Assembly (NCBI GenBank): GCA_029782225.1
Contig: JAKOVF010000361.1
Location: 1 to 64,000, forward strand
Direction of reading: 5' to 3'
Length of the DNA: 64,000 bases
Source: Chloroflexota bacterium
Lineage (GTDB): Bacteria > Chloroflexota > Anaerolineae > Anaerolineales > Villigracilaceae
The stretch's first letter is position 1. The number at the start of each line of letters is the position of its first letter. The notes under the pieces were generated by a model. It searched no databases. It was not told where the DNA came from and saw only the letters and a list, made by a program, of their open reading frames with translations. A program made the position numbers and the translations under genes. Of the stretch, positions 16,057-24,658 are shown one piece after another.

Positions 16057-16093
16057 GAGTTATAGAGTAAATAGCTCAAAAAGGAGAAAACTT

Positions 16094-16249
16094 ATGTGGA
16101 CTATCATCGTAATTCTAGTGATCCTGTGGCTGCTCGGCTTTTTTGGTGGAAATATAATTCCAAGCTTTCCGAAAACAGGCAGTTGGATCCACGCACTGCT
16201 CGTTATCGCCGTCATTCTCATTATTTTAAGACTGTTAGGGATCGTGTAA
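16094..16249 (+). CDS. lmo0937-like small membrane protein, cassette copy 1
   Basis: 51 residues. Two hydrophobic helices (TIIVILVILWLLGFFGG and LLVIAVILIILRLLGIV) are separated by a turn, IPSFPKTGSW. This fits the lmo0937 / DUF5670-type family of stress-associated membrane peptides. AAAAAGGAG lies 7 bases before the ATG. It is near-identical to 25722-25880 in promoter, leader and N-terminal coding sequence, and both are followed by a strong hairpin. Confidence 0.8.
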   Translation: MWTIIVILVILWLLGFFGGNIIPSFPKTGSWIHALLVIAVILIILRLLGIV

Positions 16250-16267
16250 ATCCGCGCTTCGTTGAAA

Positions 16268-16302
16268 ATCGGGCAGGCAGCCAGTCTGGCTGCCTGCCCG
16301 AT
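16268..16302 (+). terminator. Strong hairpin closing cassette copy 1
   Basis: A 16-bp perfect stem, ATCGGGCAGGCAGCCA (16268-16283) with TGGCTGCCTGCCCGAT (16287-16302), and a 3-base loop. There is no T-run on the plus strand. It may stop RNA polymerase by stem strength or protect a 3' end. Confidence 0.6.
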
Positions 16303-16366
16303 CACATGGTGACCCTAGTGGCGCAACTAACGCAGAGCGACAACATAAGAATAAGCGATTTTCGAA

Positions 16367-17260
16367 ATGAAGGCAGCTGTGGCTGGTCGTAATACAGCCT
16401 GGCGGGGAATCACGCAGACTGCTGTGGCTATGACAGTGGTTATCGTATTGGTATTTAACCTTTCGGCTTATTTCACCCCGGCCAGTGCTGGCGCAATGCT
16501 AGCCGCGCCCCTGTGCGGCAACGGCTCTGCTCCAGACTACGGCTTCAACTACGATCTACAGCAGGTGCATTGGACGGTGAACTGGCAGGGCTATGTCTCG
16601 GAGCAAACTGTCACCGAGGTAGATGCGGTTCTTGACCGATTGAATGGAGATGATATTGCACAGACGATGATCCTGATCCAGTCACAGGACCAGGTGGGCA
16701 ACCGAGTCAACTGCGCGGTACATTTCCTGCGCTACATGAAACTTGGTCAGCCGACAGGCGAGCGCAAGGATAACGGCTTTGTCTTTTTGATCGTTGTTGA
16801 GCCCACCCGCATTGATGTGCACTACGGCGTAGGGCTGGGACTGCCAGCACTTACCGCCCCCGAATTGACAACCCTCAACCGCTCCGCCGAGGATACTTAC
16901 CAATCCACCCACAGCATGGATCTGGCGCTGCTGACCCTGGTGAAGGGGTTCGATAAAGTTGCGCGTAGCAATTACGCGCCTCTGATTTCTCCCACGCCAA
17001 TTCCGGGGACGATCAACCTGCCGCCGCTGCCTTCCGGGCCGCTGGGCATTTTGACCATCTGTGGGCTGATGTGCATGGGAGTCCTCTTTCTGTTGTTTCT
17101 GATATGGATGTTCGCCCAGTTGGCACGCAGTGGGATCAGCTTCAATCCATACGGTGGTTGGGGTTCACGGGGATCAGGGTTCCCATTAGGCGGGGGCAGG
17201 GGGGATGGTTCATCGACGCGTGGTGGCGGCGGCAGTGGCCGCTCCGGGCGTGGCAATTAA
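16367..17260 (+). CDS. TPM-domain membrane protein (YgcG/Psb32-like)
   Basis: 297 residues. An N-terminal signal or anchor helix lies at about residues 16-40. A TPM domain follows, with VTEVDAVLDRLNGDDIAQTM, then NGFVFLIVVEPTRIDVHYG. A second membrane helix around residues 225-250 (LTICGLMCMGVLFLLFL) leads to a Gly/Arg/Ser-rich cytoplasmic tail. TPM proteins act in membrane-protein quality control or as phosphatase-like folds; the role here is inferred. It pairs with the LemA-like gene 21 bases downstream, a common TPM-LemA arrangement. Confidence 0.8.
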   Translation: MKAAVAGRNTAWRGITQTAVAMTVVIVLVFNLSAYFTPASAGAMLAAPLCGNGSAPDYGFNYDLQQVHWTVNWQGYVSEQTVTEVDAVLDRLNGDDIAQTMILIQSQDQVGNRVNCAVHFLRYMKLGQPTGERKDNGFVFLIVVEPTRIDVHYGVGLGLPALTAPELTTLNRSAEDTYQSTHSMDLALLTLVKGFDKVARSNYAPLISPTPIPGTINLPPLPSGPLGILTICGLMCMGVLFLLFLIWMFAQLARSGISFNPYGGWGSRGSGFPLGGGRGDGSSTRGGGGSGRSGRGN

Positions 17261-17281
17261 AAAGAATAAGGAGATTCAGAC

Positions 17282-17971
17282 ATGAAACGTTCTATTACAC
17301 AGCTCATTCCAATTCTTGTGATGGTTGCCATGTTGGCAGGGCTGACTGGCTGCGGCGTCGTGAATTCGGGCACAACGGAATACAACGAACTGGTTGCGTT
17401 GGTGCAGGGCGTGCAGTCCGCGGCGGCCAATTTTCAGCTGGTTACGGATACACAGTATGCCAAGATCCAGGCCAAGACGCAGATCACCAAAGATTATTAC
17501 GACGCGGTCAGTTCCAGCGGCGAGGTATGGACGGGTAACTTCCGTTCGCAAGCCGATGCGCTAACCAACCTGCTCAATAATTACCGCGATGAGAATGGTC
17601 AGCCATTAGACCCAACGAAGCTGAATTTGAATGACCTGCAGGGCAAGGGTGCATTGCCCGATGGCCTGGGCCAGGGATTTACGCTTTATGTCAACGCCAT
17701 CACTCAGGCCCCTCCACCCGTGCCGGATTCCGCAGTCACACTTGCACTTGGAGATACCATTGATGAGGCAATGAACACCATTCAATTGGGTGGCACTGAT
17801 TGGAATGATGCCGTTAAAGCCTACAACACCCGGCGGGCGCAGATCAAAGGCGAGATTGTGGCGCGCGTCTCCGCTTATTTCGGCTTTGACCTGCCGGTAA
17901 CCCTCCCCTATTATCAGGGTGGCAATGCCGGCCAGCCCATCCAGAATCCTCTGGCGACGCCCAAGCCGTAG
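17282..17971 (+). CDS. LemA-family lipoprotein
   Basis: 229 residues. A signal peptide with lipobox LAGLTGCGV places Cys near residue 21. The helical LemA core follows: TTEYNELVALVQGVQSAAANF (in part), then QAKTQITKDYYDAV. The family core is longer and often starts with YN-LV, seen here as YNELVALV. The C-terminal part is Pro-rich. LemA proteins are membrane-anchored helical bundles of uncertain function, often next to TPM proteins as here. AAGGAGATTCAGAC precedes the ATG. Confidence 0.75.
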   Translation: MKRSITQLIPILVMVAMLAGLTGCGVVNSGTTEYNELVALVQGVQSAAANFQLVTDTQYAKIQAKTQITKDYYDAVSSSGEVWTGNFRSQADALTNLLNNYRDENGQPLDPTKLNLNDLQGKGALPDGLGQGFTLYVNAITQAPPPVPDSAVTLALGDTIDEAMNTIQLGGTDWNDAVKAYNTRRAQIKGEIVARVSAYFGFDLPVTLPYYQGGNAGQPIQNPLATPKP

Positions 17972-17991
17972 ATGAAACGGTTTTTACAAAT

Positions 17992-18954
17992 ATGAAAAAC
18001 AATGATTTGGCAGGAAATATTGTTGAAACGCAGAACTTAACCAAAACATTTGGTAAAGATATTGCCGTGGAATCTCTCAACATGCAGGTGCCGCGCGGCG
18101 CCATTTTTGGTTTTGTGGGTCCAAGTGGGTGCGGAAAAACTACGACCGTCCGCTTGTTAACAGGGTTTTATAGACCAACTTCCGGTACATTGAGTGTACT
18201 GGGCAAAGACCCGGCCGAATTTTCGAAGTCTGACCGCGAAAAAATAGGTTATCTGATCCAACAATTTGTCCTGTACCCGGAACTAACAGTTTGGGAAAAC
18301 TTAAATTTTGCGGCTTCCTTCTATGGGGTAGGTCTTTTTCGATGGAGGCGTTTAAATAAGCTGCTTGATTTTGTTGAGCTGTCGGGAGATAAAAACAAAC
18401 TGGCAAGGGATCTCTCCGGAGGTATGAAGCGACGCCTGAGCCTGGCTGCTACCTTGGTGCACAACCCGGAACTGCTTTTTCTGGATGAACCTACCGCCGG
18501 GATTGACCCGATCCTGCGCCGCAAGTTCTGGGATTATTTCAAGGAACTGCAGGCAGAGGGCCATAGTCTGTTTATCACAACCCAATATGTCGGTGAAGCT
18601 GCATTTTGTGACCTGGTTGGAGTGATGTACGGGGGAAGACTGCTGATGATCGAAACCCCGGATGGGCTGCGCAGGAAGGCATACGAGGGCGATGTGATTG
18701 GGATCAGGACCAACGAAGTGATACGAGCCGAACACCGGCAACAACTGGAAGGTCTGCCCTTTGTCCGCGGCAAAGTGAAGATTGTCAGCGACCAGGAGGT
18801 TGAGGTCACTGTGGATAATGAAAGTACGGCAGTTGCAAAGCTGCTGGAATGGTCGCAGGCACAAAAACTAACCGTGGAAATGATGGACCAAAAATCCCCT
18901 CCTTTTGATGATGTGTTTGTCAGAATAATCGAAAAGGAGATCGCGAATGATTAA
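17992..18954 (+). CDS. ABC transporter ATP-binding protein (ABC-2 exporter type)
   Basis: 320 residues. Walker A GPSGCGKTT, Q-loop region YLIQQFVLYPELTV, signature LSGGMKRRLSLAATL and Walker B LLFLDEPTAGID are all present, followed by a C-terminal domain of about 90 residues typical of ABC-2 (CcmA/DrrA-like) subunits. It would power the permease encoded next; the two genes overlap by 8 bases. The substrate (drug, lipid or polymer) cannot be deduced. Confidence 0.92.
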   Translation: MKNNDLAGNIVETQNLTKTFGKDIAVESLNMQVPRGAIFGFVGPSGCGKTTTVRLLTGFYRPTSGTLSVLGKDPAEFSKSDREKIGYLIQQFVLYPELTVWENLNFAASFYGVGLFRWRRLNKLLDFVELSGDKNKLARDLSGGMKRRLSLAATLVHNPELLFLDEPTAGIDPILRRKFWDYFKELQAEGHSLFITTQYVGEAAFCDLVGVMYGGRLLMIETPDGLRRKAYEGDVIGIRTNEVIRAEHRQQLEGLPFVRGKVKIVSDQEVEVTVDNESTAVAKLLEWSQAQKLTVEMMDQKSPPFDDVFVRIIEKEIAND

Positions 18955-20260
18955 ATTGTTCAAATCTTTAATCCGAATTTCCGCGTTCACGGGCAAGGAG
19001 CTGACAGAAATTTTCCGCCAGCCCAGACTTATTGTGACACTCGTCCTGGGACCTTTCTTAATCATGTTTCTATTCGGTTTAGCGTATCCTAATCAGGCCC
19101 GCACTTTGAAAACCACGTTTGTCGCCAAAGATCCGATTTCTTTTCAGAAAGAGATGGATACTTTTACTAAATCCTTCCAAACGACGATTTTTGATTATGT
19201 GATCGAGAGCGATAAGGAGAAGGCGCTGGCAAAGCTGGCCCTCAAGCAAACCGACATTGTCATCATCGTGCCGGATATTCCGTTCGAAACCATCCAACAC
19301 AACCAGCAGGCCGAATTTCTTGTTTACTACAATGAAGTCGACCCATTCCAGGTTGGGTATATTCAATCTGTAACAAAATTATATATAGATGATGTCAATC
19401 GTCAGGTTTTACAATCTGTGGCCGAACAGGAACAGGCGAGCTCTGGCGCCCTGCAAACCGATCTAAAAGCTGCAATTGTAAAGACACAGGCGCTTGGCCG
19501 GGCCATTCCGCCGGGGGACGTAAATACGGCAACGCAAGTTTCGGACCTTGAGAAATCTCTGACGGACCTGTCTGAAAAACTGACCACATTTCGTTCCATG
19601 ACCCCTGGCATTTTGGTCAACCCGTTCTCTGCCAGGACCAGCGGGTTATCCGGTGGCCTATTAACGGTGACCGGGTTCTTTGTTCCGGCAGTGATCGTCC
19701 TGCTCTTGCAGCACGTCTCGATAACTTTTGCGTCCCTCTCCATTGTTCGAGAAAGGCGCTCCGGAATTATGGAATTATTCCGAGTGGCTCCCATCACAGC
19801 GTTTGAAACTTTAGTGGGGAAATATCTAAGTTATCTCTTCTTTGAAGTGATCCTGGCTGGTGCCATTACCGCCCTGGCTGTTTGGCTGCTTAAGATTCCC
19901 ATTTTAGGCCGCTTGCAGGACTATGTTTTGGCTGTGGTTGTCCTAATTTTTGCATCCCTTGGGGTGGGTTTCCTGATCTCTCTGATCTCAGAAACGGATA
20001 CCCAGGCCGTTCAGTATTCGATGCTCTTGCTGCTGGCAAGTATTTTCTTTAGCGGATTTTTTATGGACCTGCGCCTGATGTGGGCACCGATCACAGTCCT
20101 GGCATGGTCATTACCTGCTACTTATGGCATTCGCATGCTGCAAGACATCATGTTACGTGGCTATGCAGCGCCTCCGCAAGTTTTTCTGGGAATAGTGGGC
20201 CTCGGCATAGGACTACTCCTGATTAATTGGATGCTCCTGAGAAAGAAAATGGATAGTTAA
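18947..20260 (+). CDS. ABC-2 type transporter permease
   Basis: 437 residues. One N-terminal helix (LIVTLVLGPFLIMFLFGLAY) is followed by a large extracytoplasmic domain of about 190 residues. Five or six C-terminal helices follow from VTGFFVPAVIVLLLQ onward, with the ERRSGIMELFRVAPI segment typical of ABC-2 permeases. The layout fits the ABC2_membrane_3 (YhgE/YhaP-like) group. Coupled to the preceding ATPase gene by overlap. Confidence 0.9.
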   Translation: MIKLFKSLIRISAFTGKELTEIFRQPRLIVTLVLGPFLIMFLFGLAYPNQARTLKTTFVAKDPISFQKEMDTFTKSFQTTIFDYVIESDKEKALAKLALKQTDIVIIVPDIPFETIQHNQQAEFLVYYNEVDPFQVGYIQSVTKLYIDDVNRQVLQSVAEQEQASSGALQTDLKAAIVKTQALGRAIPPGDVNTATQVSDLEKSLTDLSEKLTTFRSMTPGILVNPFSARTSGLSGGLLTVTGFFVPAVIVLLLQHVSITFASLSIVRERRSGIMELFRVAPITAFETLVGKYLSYLFFEVILAGAITALAVWLLKIPILGRLQDYVLAVVVLIFASLGVGFLISLISETDTQAVQYSMLLLLASIFFSGFFMDLRLMWAPITVLAWSLPATYGIRMLQDIMLRGYAAPPQVFLGIVGLGIGLLLINWMLLRKKMDS

Positions 20261-20364
20261 TACTCTTGAGCAAGATGCTTACTCTTCCTGTCCGTTTATG
20301 GGGGGCGCCTCTACGCGTCCACTGCGTTTCCCCCTTCCCTTCGGCTTGGGCCAAATATCCGAAT

Positions 20365-20433
20365 CTCCCCCAAGTGGTGGAGAGCAACACTCCCCAGTCG
20401 CAGGATGTGGCTGGGAAGTGTTTATCGTATGAT
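20365..20433 (+). promoter_or_regulatory. 69-bp stress element, copy 9
   Basis: CTCCCCCAAGTGGTGGAG starts at 20365. The second hairpin has arms AACACTCCCCAG and CTGGGAAGTGTT (one mismatch) and a loop with GGATGTGG. It ends in TATGAT (20428-20433). The DUF3597 gene starts 35 bases later. Confidence 0.85.
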
Positions 20434-20468
20434 GATATTGAATTACCGATCATAAAAAGGAGTATTAC

Positions 20469-20798
20469 ATGAGCATATTTAGTGACATCTTTGACAAAAT
20501 CGTGGGAAAGATCAAAAGTCTGGTACCCGGCGCAAATACCATATCAGATGTTAACCTTACCGCCGAATTTGACAAGTTGGCTGGCAAGCGACTTGAATGG
20601 AGAACTTCCGTGGTCGATTTCTTGAAGATGATCGGCGCGGACAGCAGTAGAGCAAATCGGGACGCGCTTGCAAATGAGCTGGGTGTTGACGCCAGCTTTA
20701 AGAGCGGAAGCGCGGAGAAGAACGAGGCTCTACGAAAAGCCCTCTTCAAGAAGATCGCTGCAAATGGCGGGAACATCCCCGCTTCACTTTTAGATTGA
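20469..20798 (+). CDS. DUF3597 domain protein
   Basis: 109 residues. An N-terminal amphipathic MSIFSDIFDKIVGKI is followed by a C-terminal helical domain with VVDFLKMIGADSS, ANELGVD and ALFKKIAANGG. This is the DUF3597 pattern (often annotated as a LysM-associated or stress-related small protein), function unknown. The Gly/Pro/Ala linker seen in many relatives is very short here. AAAAAGGAGTATTAC lies before the ATG. Directly behind element copy 9. Confidence 0.85.
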   Translation: MSIFSDIFDKIVGKIKSLVPGANTISDVNLTAEFDKLAGKRLEWRTSVVDFLKMIGADSSRANRDALANELGVDASFKSGSAEKNEALRKALFKKIAANGGNIPASLLD

Positions 20799-20932
20799 GA
20801 ACAAAGACGTTTGTCGCTTTTGCCGCTGTTTTCTTCGCCATTGATGCAAAATCTTGTCGGGCAGCAGATGGCCGGATAGACTGGATTGCAGGAGTCCTCT
20901 TCTGTCTGATGATCGCCCTGCTGCTTCTCTAA
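20795..20932 (+). CDS. Small membrane peptide, TTG start, coupled to DUF3597
   Basis: 45 residues from a TTG overlapping the preceding stop (ATTGA). Two hydrophobic stretches: TFVAFAAVFFAID and IDWIAGVLFCLMIALLLL, separated by a short polar turn. The overlap suggests translational coupling. It is too short for most gene callers and the rare start keeps confidence low. No family assignment. Confidence 0.4.
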   Translation: MRTKTFVAFAAVFFAIDAKSCRAADGRIDWIAGVLFCLMIALLLL

Positions 20933-20934
20933 TG

Positions 20935-20965
20935 AAAAAGCCTGCCTCTACCAGACAGGCTTTTT
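20935..20965 (+). terminator. Intrinsic terminator after DUF3597 unit
   Basis: AAAAAGCCTG (from 20935) pairs with CAGGCTTTTT (ending 20965) around a short loop, and the 3' arm ends in five T's. A typical rho-independent terminator, usable in both directions. Confidence 0.75.
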
Positions 20966-21091
20966 CGTGGTCCGCACACCCACCACTGCTCCGCATTGCC
21001 AAGAACGCGCAGGACGGAGGCAAACCATTCGGCTACACTTGCAGCATAAGTAGGATATGCCAATTTCACAGTTGCAGAGAATGTAAATGAG

Positions 21092-21613
21092 ATGACTACA
21101 GACAAGCAGAAAGAAACAGCGAAGGAAAACATTAAGAAAGCACAACAGCGATGGCAGGAAATGACGCCTCGGGAACGCGCGGTAGCCCAACCTAAAGGAA
21201 AAAAGCGGGCAAAACCGGGAACGAAAGGGGAAGGAGACTATTTCCGGATTGTTGTACGATCAAAGGAGCAATTTACCACGTTTCGTTACCACGATGTCGG
21301 TGAAAAGGGCGGTATTCTACGCCTTGCGGGTAAAAGGAGCAGCGGTTCTTGGGATACGCAAGTATGGCTTATCAGCAAGGACGATGCCCATATTGAAGGC
21401 GATACATTAGTTGCCGATACCGAGGATGCCAGAAGTGTGATCGAAGCCCTGGGATCAAAGCCCAAACATGTTGAGGGAGATGTATTTGAGGCGAAAGACC
21501 GTCCCAATATTCCTGAGAATAAAAAGCCAACAGAGGCGCAACAGAAAGCCAGGCTTGAAAATATAAAAAAAGCCCGGCAAGCTCGTCGGACTCGCGCGGC
21601 GAAAAAAGAGTAG
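21092..21613 (+). CDS. Conserved hypothetical protein with repeated basic helices
   Basis: 173 residues, no function recognised. A basic helix at the start (KENIKKAQQRWQEMTPRERA) recurs in variant form at the end (LENIKKARQARRTRAA). Between them is a beta-rich core containing GDYFRIVVRSKEQF, FRYHDVGEKGG and GSWDTQVWLISKDDAHIEG. The basic, helical ends could bind nucleic acid, but this is a guess. No good ribosome-binding site precedes the ATG. Confidence 0.65.
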   Translation: MTTDKQKETAKENIKKAQQRWQEMTPRERAVAQPKGKKRAKPGTKGEGDYFRIVVRSKEQFTTFRYHDVGEKGGILRLAGKRSSGSWDTQVWLISKDDAHIEGDTLVADTEDARSVIEALGSKPKHVEGDVFEAKDRPNIPENKKPTEAQQKARLENIKKARQARRTRAAKKE

Positions 21614-22119
21614 GTTACACGCGCGAATGTCACGCCGATGGGACCAGCTACTAGACCTTCTAATAAGGAAAGCGCCTGACAGAACGTACAGTAACTGTAT
21701 TGAAAATCTGCGCGATCTACAAGTGTTTTCCCTGCGGCGGGCTTTTTTATTCAAGCAAAATGGCTCAGGTTGTAAAGAAGGATCCCAAGAGTACTTTCTC
21801 ATTCGAGGAATATCCGGGGTCTGCTGTTTAAATCTCCCCCAAGTGGCGGAGACGAATATTCCCCAGTCGATGGATGTGGCCGGGAAGTATTGGTCGTAGC
21901 ATAAGATCATGGGCGCATTTTTTGTGCCCAGACCGGCTTGCGAAATTAAACGTAATTGCGAGGAGCGATAAGCCTCATCATGTTAATCCGAGTGTGCAAG
22001 AGACAAAGGCCTTTTCATGACCACAACAGAGAAAAATACGCTTAAATCGATCCATAAGAATGCTGGTTGCGCCATCCGGATTCGCCTATCCCGAAATATC
22101 TTGAAAGGGTAGGGAAGGC
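21614..22119 (+). other. Gene-poor 506-base gap holding element copy 10
   Basis: Apart from the 69-bp element at 21834-21902, I see no supported gene. A frame from 21627 to 21899 ends inside the element and is probably spurious. A 31-codon frame at 22017-22112 has no convincing ribosome-binding site. The 217-base stretch between the element and the gene at 22120 would be a long leader. Confidence 0.5.
21834..21902 (+). promoter_or_regulatory. 69-bp stress element, copy 10
   Basis: CTCCCCCAAGTGGCGGAG starts at 21834. The second hairpin has arms AATATTCCCCAG and CCGGGAAGTATT, with wobble and mismatch pairs but the outer AATA/TATT changed together. The loop holds GGATGTGG. It ends in TAGCAT (21897-21902). 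Confidence 0.8.
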
Positions 22120-23400
22120 ATGTCCCTCGAGCTACCGACACAACCGTATGATTGGACATTCAGGCGGGTCGTGTGGGCCACTCTGATGATCATTTCTGTC
22201 ATCCTTGGCTTCTGGCTGCTCTATAGGTTCAACCAGGTCGTTTTCATCTTATTTATTGCCATCGTGATAGGCACGGTGATTAGGCCAGCCGTAGCCTGGT
22301 TGCATCAGCGAGGGCTGCCGCGGATTCCGGGGGTCATTCTTGTCTACCTCGTGCTGCTCGTTCTGCTCATCGGCTTCCTGCTGTTGCTATTTCCGTTGAT
22401 TGTCGAGCAAAGTACGACGATTGCTGCCGCTATGCCGGGTTATTACCAAAACCTGCGCGAGCGGATGGTTAATTATCCCAATCAATTAATTGTGCGCTTA
22501 AGTGAGTTCCTCCCAACCACGCTGCCAAGCCTGCAGCTACCCACAGTGCAACAAACGGGACCGCAGGTGATGGCCTCAGCCGGGCAGGCGCTGGGTTACG
22601 TAACATTGGTGTCCCAGGTTCTCTTTATAGCCATAGTTATTCTGGTACTGGCTTATTACTGGACACTTGAGGGGCCTCGAACCATCCAGTCATTCTTTCT
22701 GCTGATTCCACAAGGCCAACGCGAAAGCATTAGCGAACTTGTTTCGGCCATGGAAACCAAGGTGGGTTTCTACATAGCCGGACAAGGTCTCCTTTGCCTG
22801 GTCATAGGCATCCTGGCGCTGCTAGCTTATCTGCTCATCGGCTTGCCCAATGCTCTAGTGTTAGCGCTGATAGCGGGCGTGCTCGAAGCCGTACCCATGA
22901 TTGGGCCGCTGCTTGGCGCCATTCCCGCGGCGCTCGTTGCACTGTCCATTGCCCCTGACAAGCTGATTTGGGTCATTGTCGCGACCGTTATCATTCAGCA
23001 GTTGGAAAACAGTCTGCTGGTGCCACGCGTCATGCGCAAGGCGGTGGGAGTCAATCCATTCGTCACGCTACTGGCGCTTTTTGCCTTTAGCTCTTTGTTC
23101 GGCATTGCCGGAGCACTCATGGCGATTCCCATGGCAGTCATCATTCAGCTCGTGCTCAATCGTTTTGTCTTTCATCCCGCGGTGATGGAGCCCGAGGTCT
23201 CGGCCGGACGCGATTATGCGAGCCGGCTACGCTATGAAGCACAGGATCTGGTCCAGGATCTGCGCAAGCAGGCGCGACTCAATAAAAGAGGCTCGGATCT
23301 AAGGATTAAGCAGATCGATCAAGTGATGGATGAGATTGAGACTATAACAACGGACCTTGATGCTCTACTGGCCCAGGCCAGTGCTGCGGATGAGCCATGA
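22120..23400 (+). CDS. AI-2E family transporter, first of pair
   Basis: 426 residues. Eight or so membrane helices with the family hallmarks GLPNALVLALIAGVLEAVPMIGPLLGAIPA (in segments) and VIIQQLENSLLVPRVMRKAVGVNP. The C-terminal cytoplasmic tail of about 70 residues is charged and helical. AI-2E (PerM/YdiK/TqsA) proteins are membrane exporters or antiporters of debated substrate; some are proton or sodium antiporters. AGGGAAGGC precedes the ATG. Overlaps the next gene by 4 bases. Confidence 0.9.
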   Translation: MSLELPTQPYDWTFRRVVWATLMIISVILGFWLLYRFNQVVFILFIAIVIGTVIRPAVAWLHQRGLPRIPGVILVYLVLLVLLIGFLLLLFPLIVEQSTTIAAAMPGYYQNLRERMVNYPNQLIVRLSEFLPTTLPSLQLPTVQQTGPQVMASAGQALGYVTLVSQVLFIAIVILVLAYYWTLEGPRTIQSFFLLIPQGQRESISELVSAMETKVGFYIAGQGLLCLVIGILALLAYLLIGLPNALVLALIAGVLEAVPMIGPLLGAIPAALVALSIAPDKLIWVIVATVIIQQLENSLLVPRVMRKAVGVNPFVTLLALFAFSSLFGIAGALMAIPMAVIIQLVLNRFVFHPAVMEPEVSAGRDYASRLRYEAQDLVQDLRKQARLNKRGSDLRIKQIDQVMDEIETITTDLDALLAQASAADEP

Positions 23401-24647
23401 CGAAGCAACTGGTCGTATTTGGTACAGGAGTTATGACCACATTGCTGGCGCTGGTGGTGCTGTGGCAGTTCCGCATTGTCGTTGTTTACGTGTTGATCTC
23501 GCTCATGCTTGCGGCAGCACTGCGCCCATTGGTTAACCGCCTGGTTGGGCAAGGCTTAATCGCACGCGTGGCCTGGATTCTACTGTACCTGATAGCCCTG
23601 GCCAGTCTTGGCTTCTTACTCTTCCAAATCGGTAAGACCGCGATCAGTGAGATTCAACAGTTGTCCCATACTGTGTCGGTGCAGGACGAGTGGAAGCTGC
23701 CGCTATGGTTGGAGGGCAGCTCGTTCCAACAGGCGCTGGTTGAGCGGCTTCCACCGCCGAGTAAGCTATTCGAAGTATTGACGGGCGACCAGGGGCAGCT
23801 TGTACTGCCAGCTATACTCGGCTTCACGGAGGGCGCCGCCGGCATTGTGAGTGGCGCACTGGTCATTCTGTTCTTGAGTCTCTACTGGAGCATCAATCAA
23901 ATTCATTTTGAACGACTCTGGCTCTCGTTGCTTCCCTCTGAACTGCGCAAACATGCGCGAGGCATTTGGCGGACAATCGAGAATGATCTCGGCGCTTACA
24001 TACGCAGTGAGGTAGTACAAAGCCTCCTGGCGGCATTGTTACTGGGCCTTGGTTATTGGCTACTCGGGTCCCCATATCCAATGTTGCTGGCGGTGATTGG
24101 CGGGCTCGCATGGCTGATACCTGTAGTGGGGGCAGTCCTGGCCGTGATTCCGCCACTGTTAATGGGACTGCTGACCAGTGTGCAACTCAGCCTGTTTACA
24201 GCTCTCTTTGCCCTCGTCGTCTTAATTGTCCTGAAAATATGGGTCGAGCCACGCCTTTTCAGACGCAAGTGGGATAATCCAATTTTGACCTTAGTCATAC
24301 TCCTGGCCATGGCAGACGCTTTTGGTCTGCTTGGGATCATTGTGGCGCCGCCCCTGTCCGCTGTATGCCAAATTCTGTGGAATCTCCTGGTCAGCAACCG
24401 CCTTGCTTCAGGGGCTGCCGCTCAGATTTCAGACCTCAAAGAACGGCAGGCACGCCTGCGGGACTCTCTAGGGGAGATGGATGTGCCTCCGCCATTGGTG
24501 ATCAGTAGTATGGAGCGGCTCACCGGTCTGCTTGAGAAAGCTGAACCCATTCTGCAAGCGGCGCTGCCCGTTATACCCTCTGATCTAGCGCATCCGCCCG
24601 AGCTTTTCACTGGCGAAGCTGGGTCATCTATGTCCTCAAAACCCTGA
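23397..24647 (+). CDS. AI-2E family transporter, second of pair
   Basis: 416 residues of the same family: GSPYPMLLAVIGGLAWLIPVVGAVLAVIPP (in segments) and KIWVEPRLFRRKWDNPI. It starts within the stop of the previous gene (ATGA). The two are divergent rather than a recent duplication, so they may form a hetero-oligomer. The C-terminal tail is longer and carries Pro-rich ends. Confidence 0.88.
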   Translation: MTKQLVVFGTGVMTTLLALVVLWQFRIVVVYVLISLMLAAALRPLVNRLVGQGLIARVAWILLYLIALASLGFLLFQIGKTAISEIQQLSHTVSVQDEWKLPLWLEGSSFQQALVERLPPPSKLFEVLTGDQGQLVLPAILGFTEGAAGIVSGALVILFLSLYWSINQIHFERLWLSLLPSELRKHARGIWRTIENDLGAYIRSEVVQSLLAALLLGLGYWLLGSPYPMLLAVIGGLAWLIPVVGAVLAVIPPLLMGLLTSVQLSLFTALFALVVLIVLKIWVEPRLFRRKWDNPILTLVILLAMADAFGLLGIIVAPPLSAVCQILWNLLVSNRLASGAAAQISDLKERQARLRDSLGEMDVPPPLVISSMERLTGLLEKAEPILQAALPVIPSDLAHPPELFTGEAGSSMSSKP

Positions 24648-24658
24648 ATAAACTGAGG

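Noticed and set aside
21627-21899. 90-codon frame ending in element copy 10
   Set aside because: No start signal, no recognisable protein features, and the last third is translated element sequence.
22017-22112. 31-codon frame before the AI-2E transporter
   Set aside because: No good ribosome-binding site and no hydrophobic or conserved pattern.
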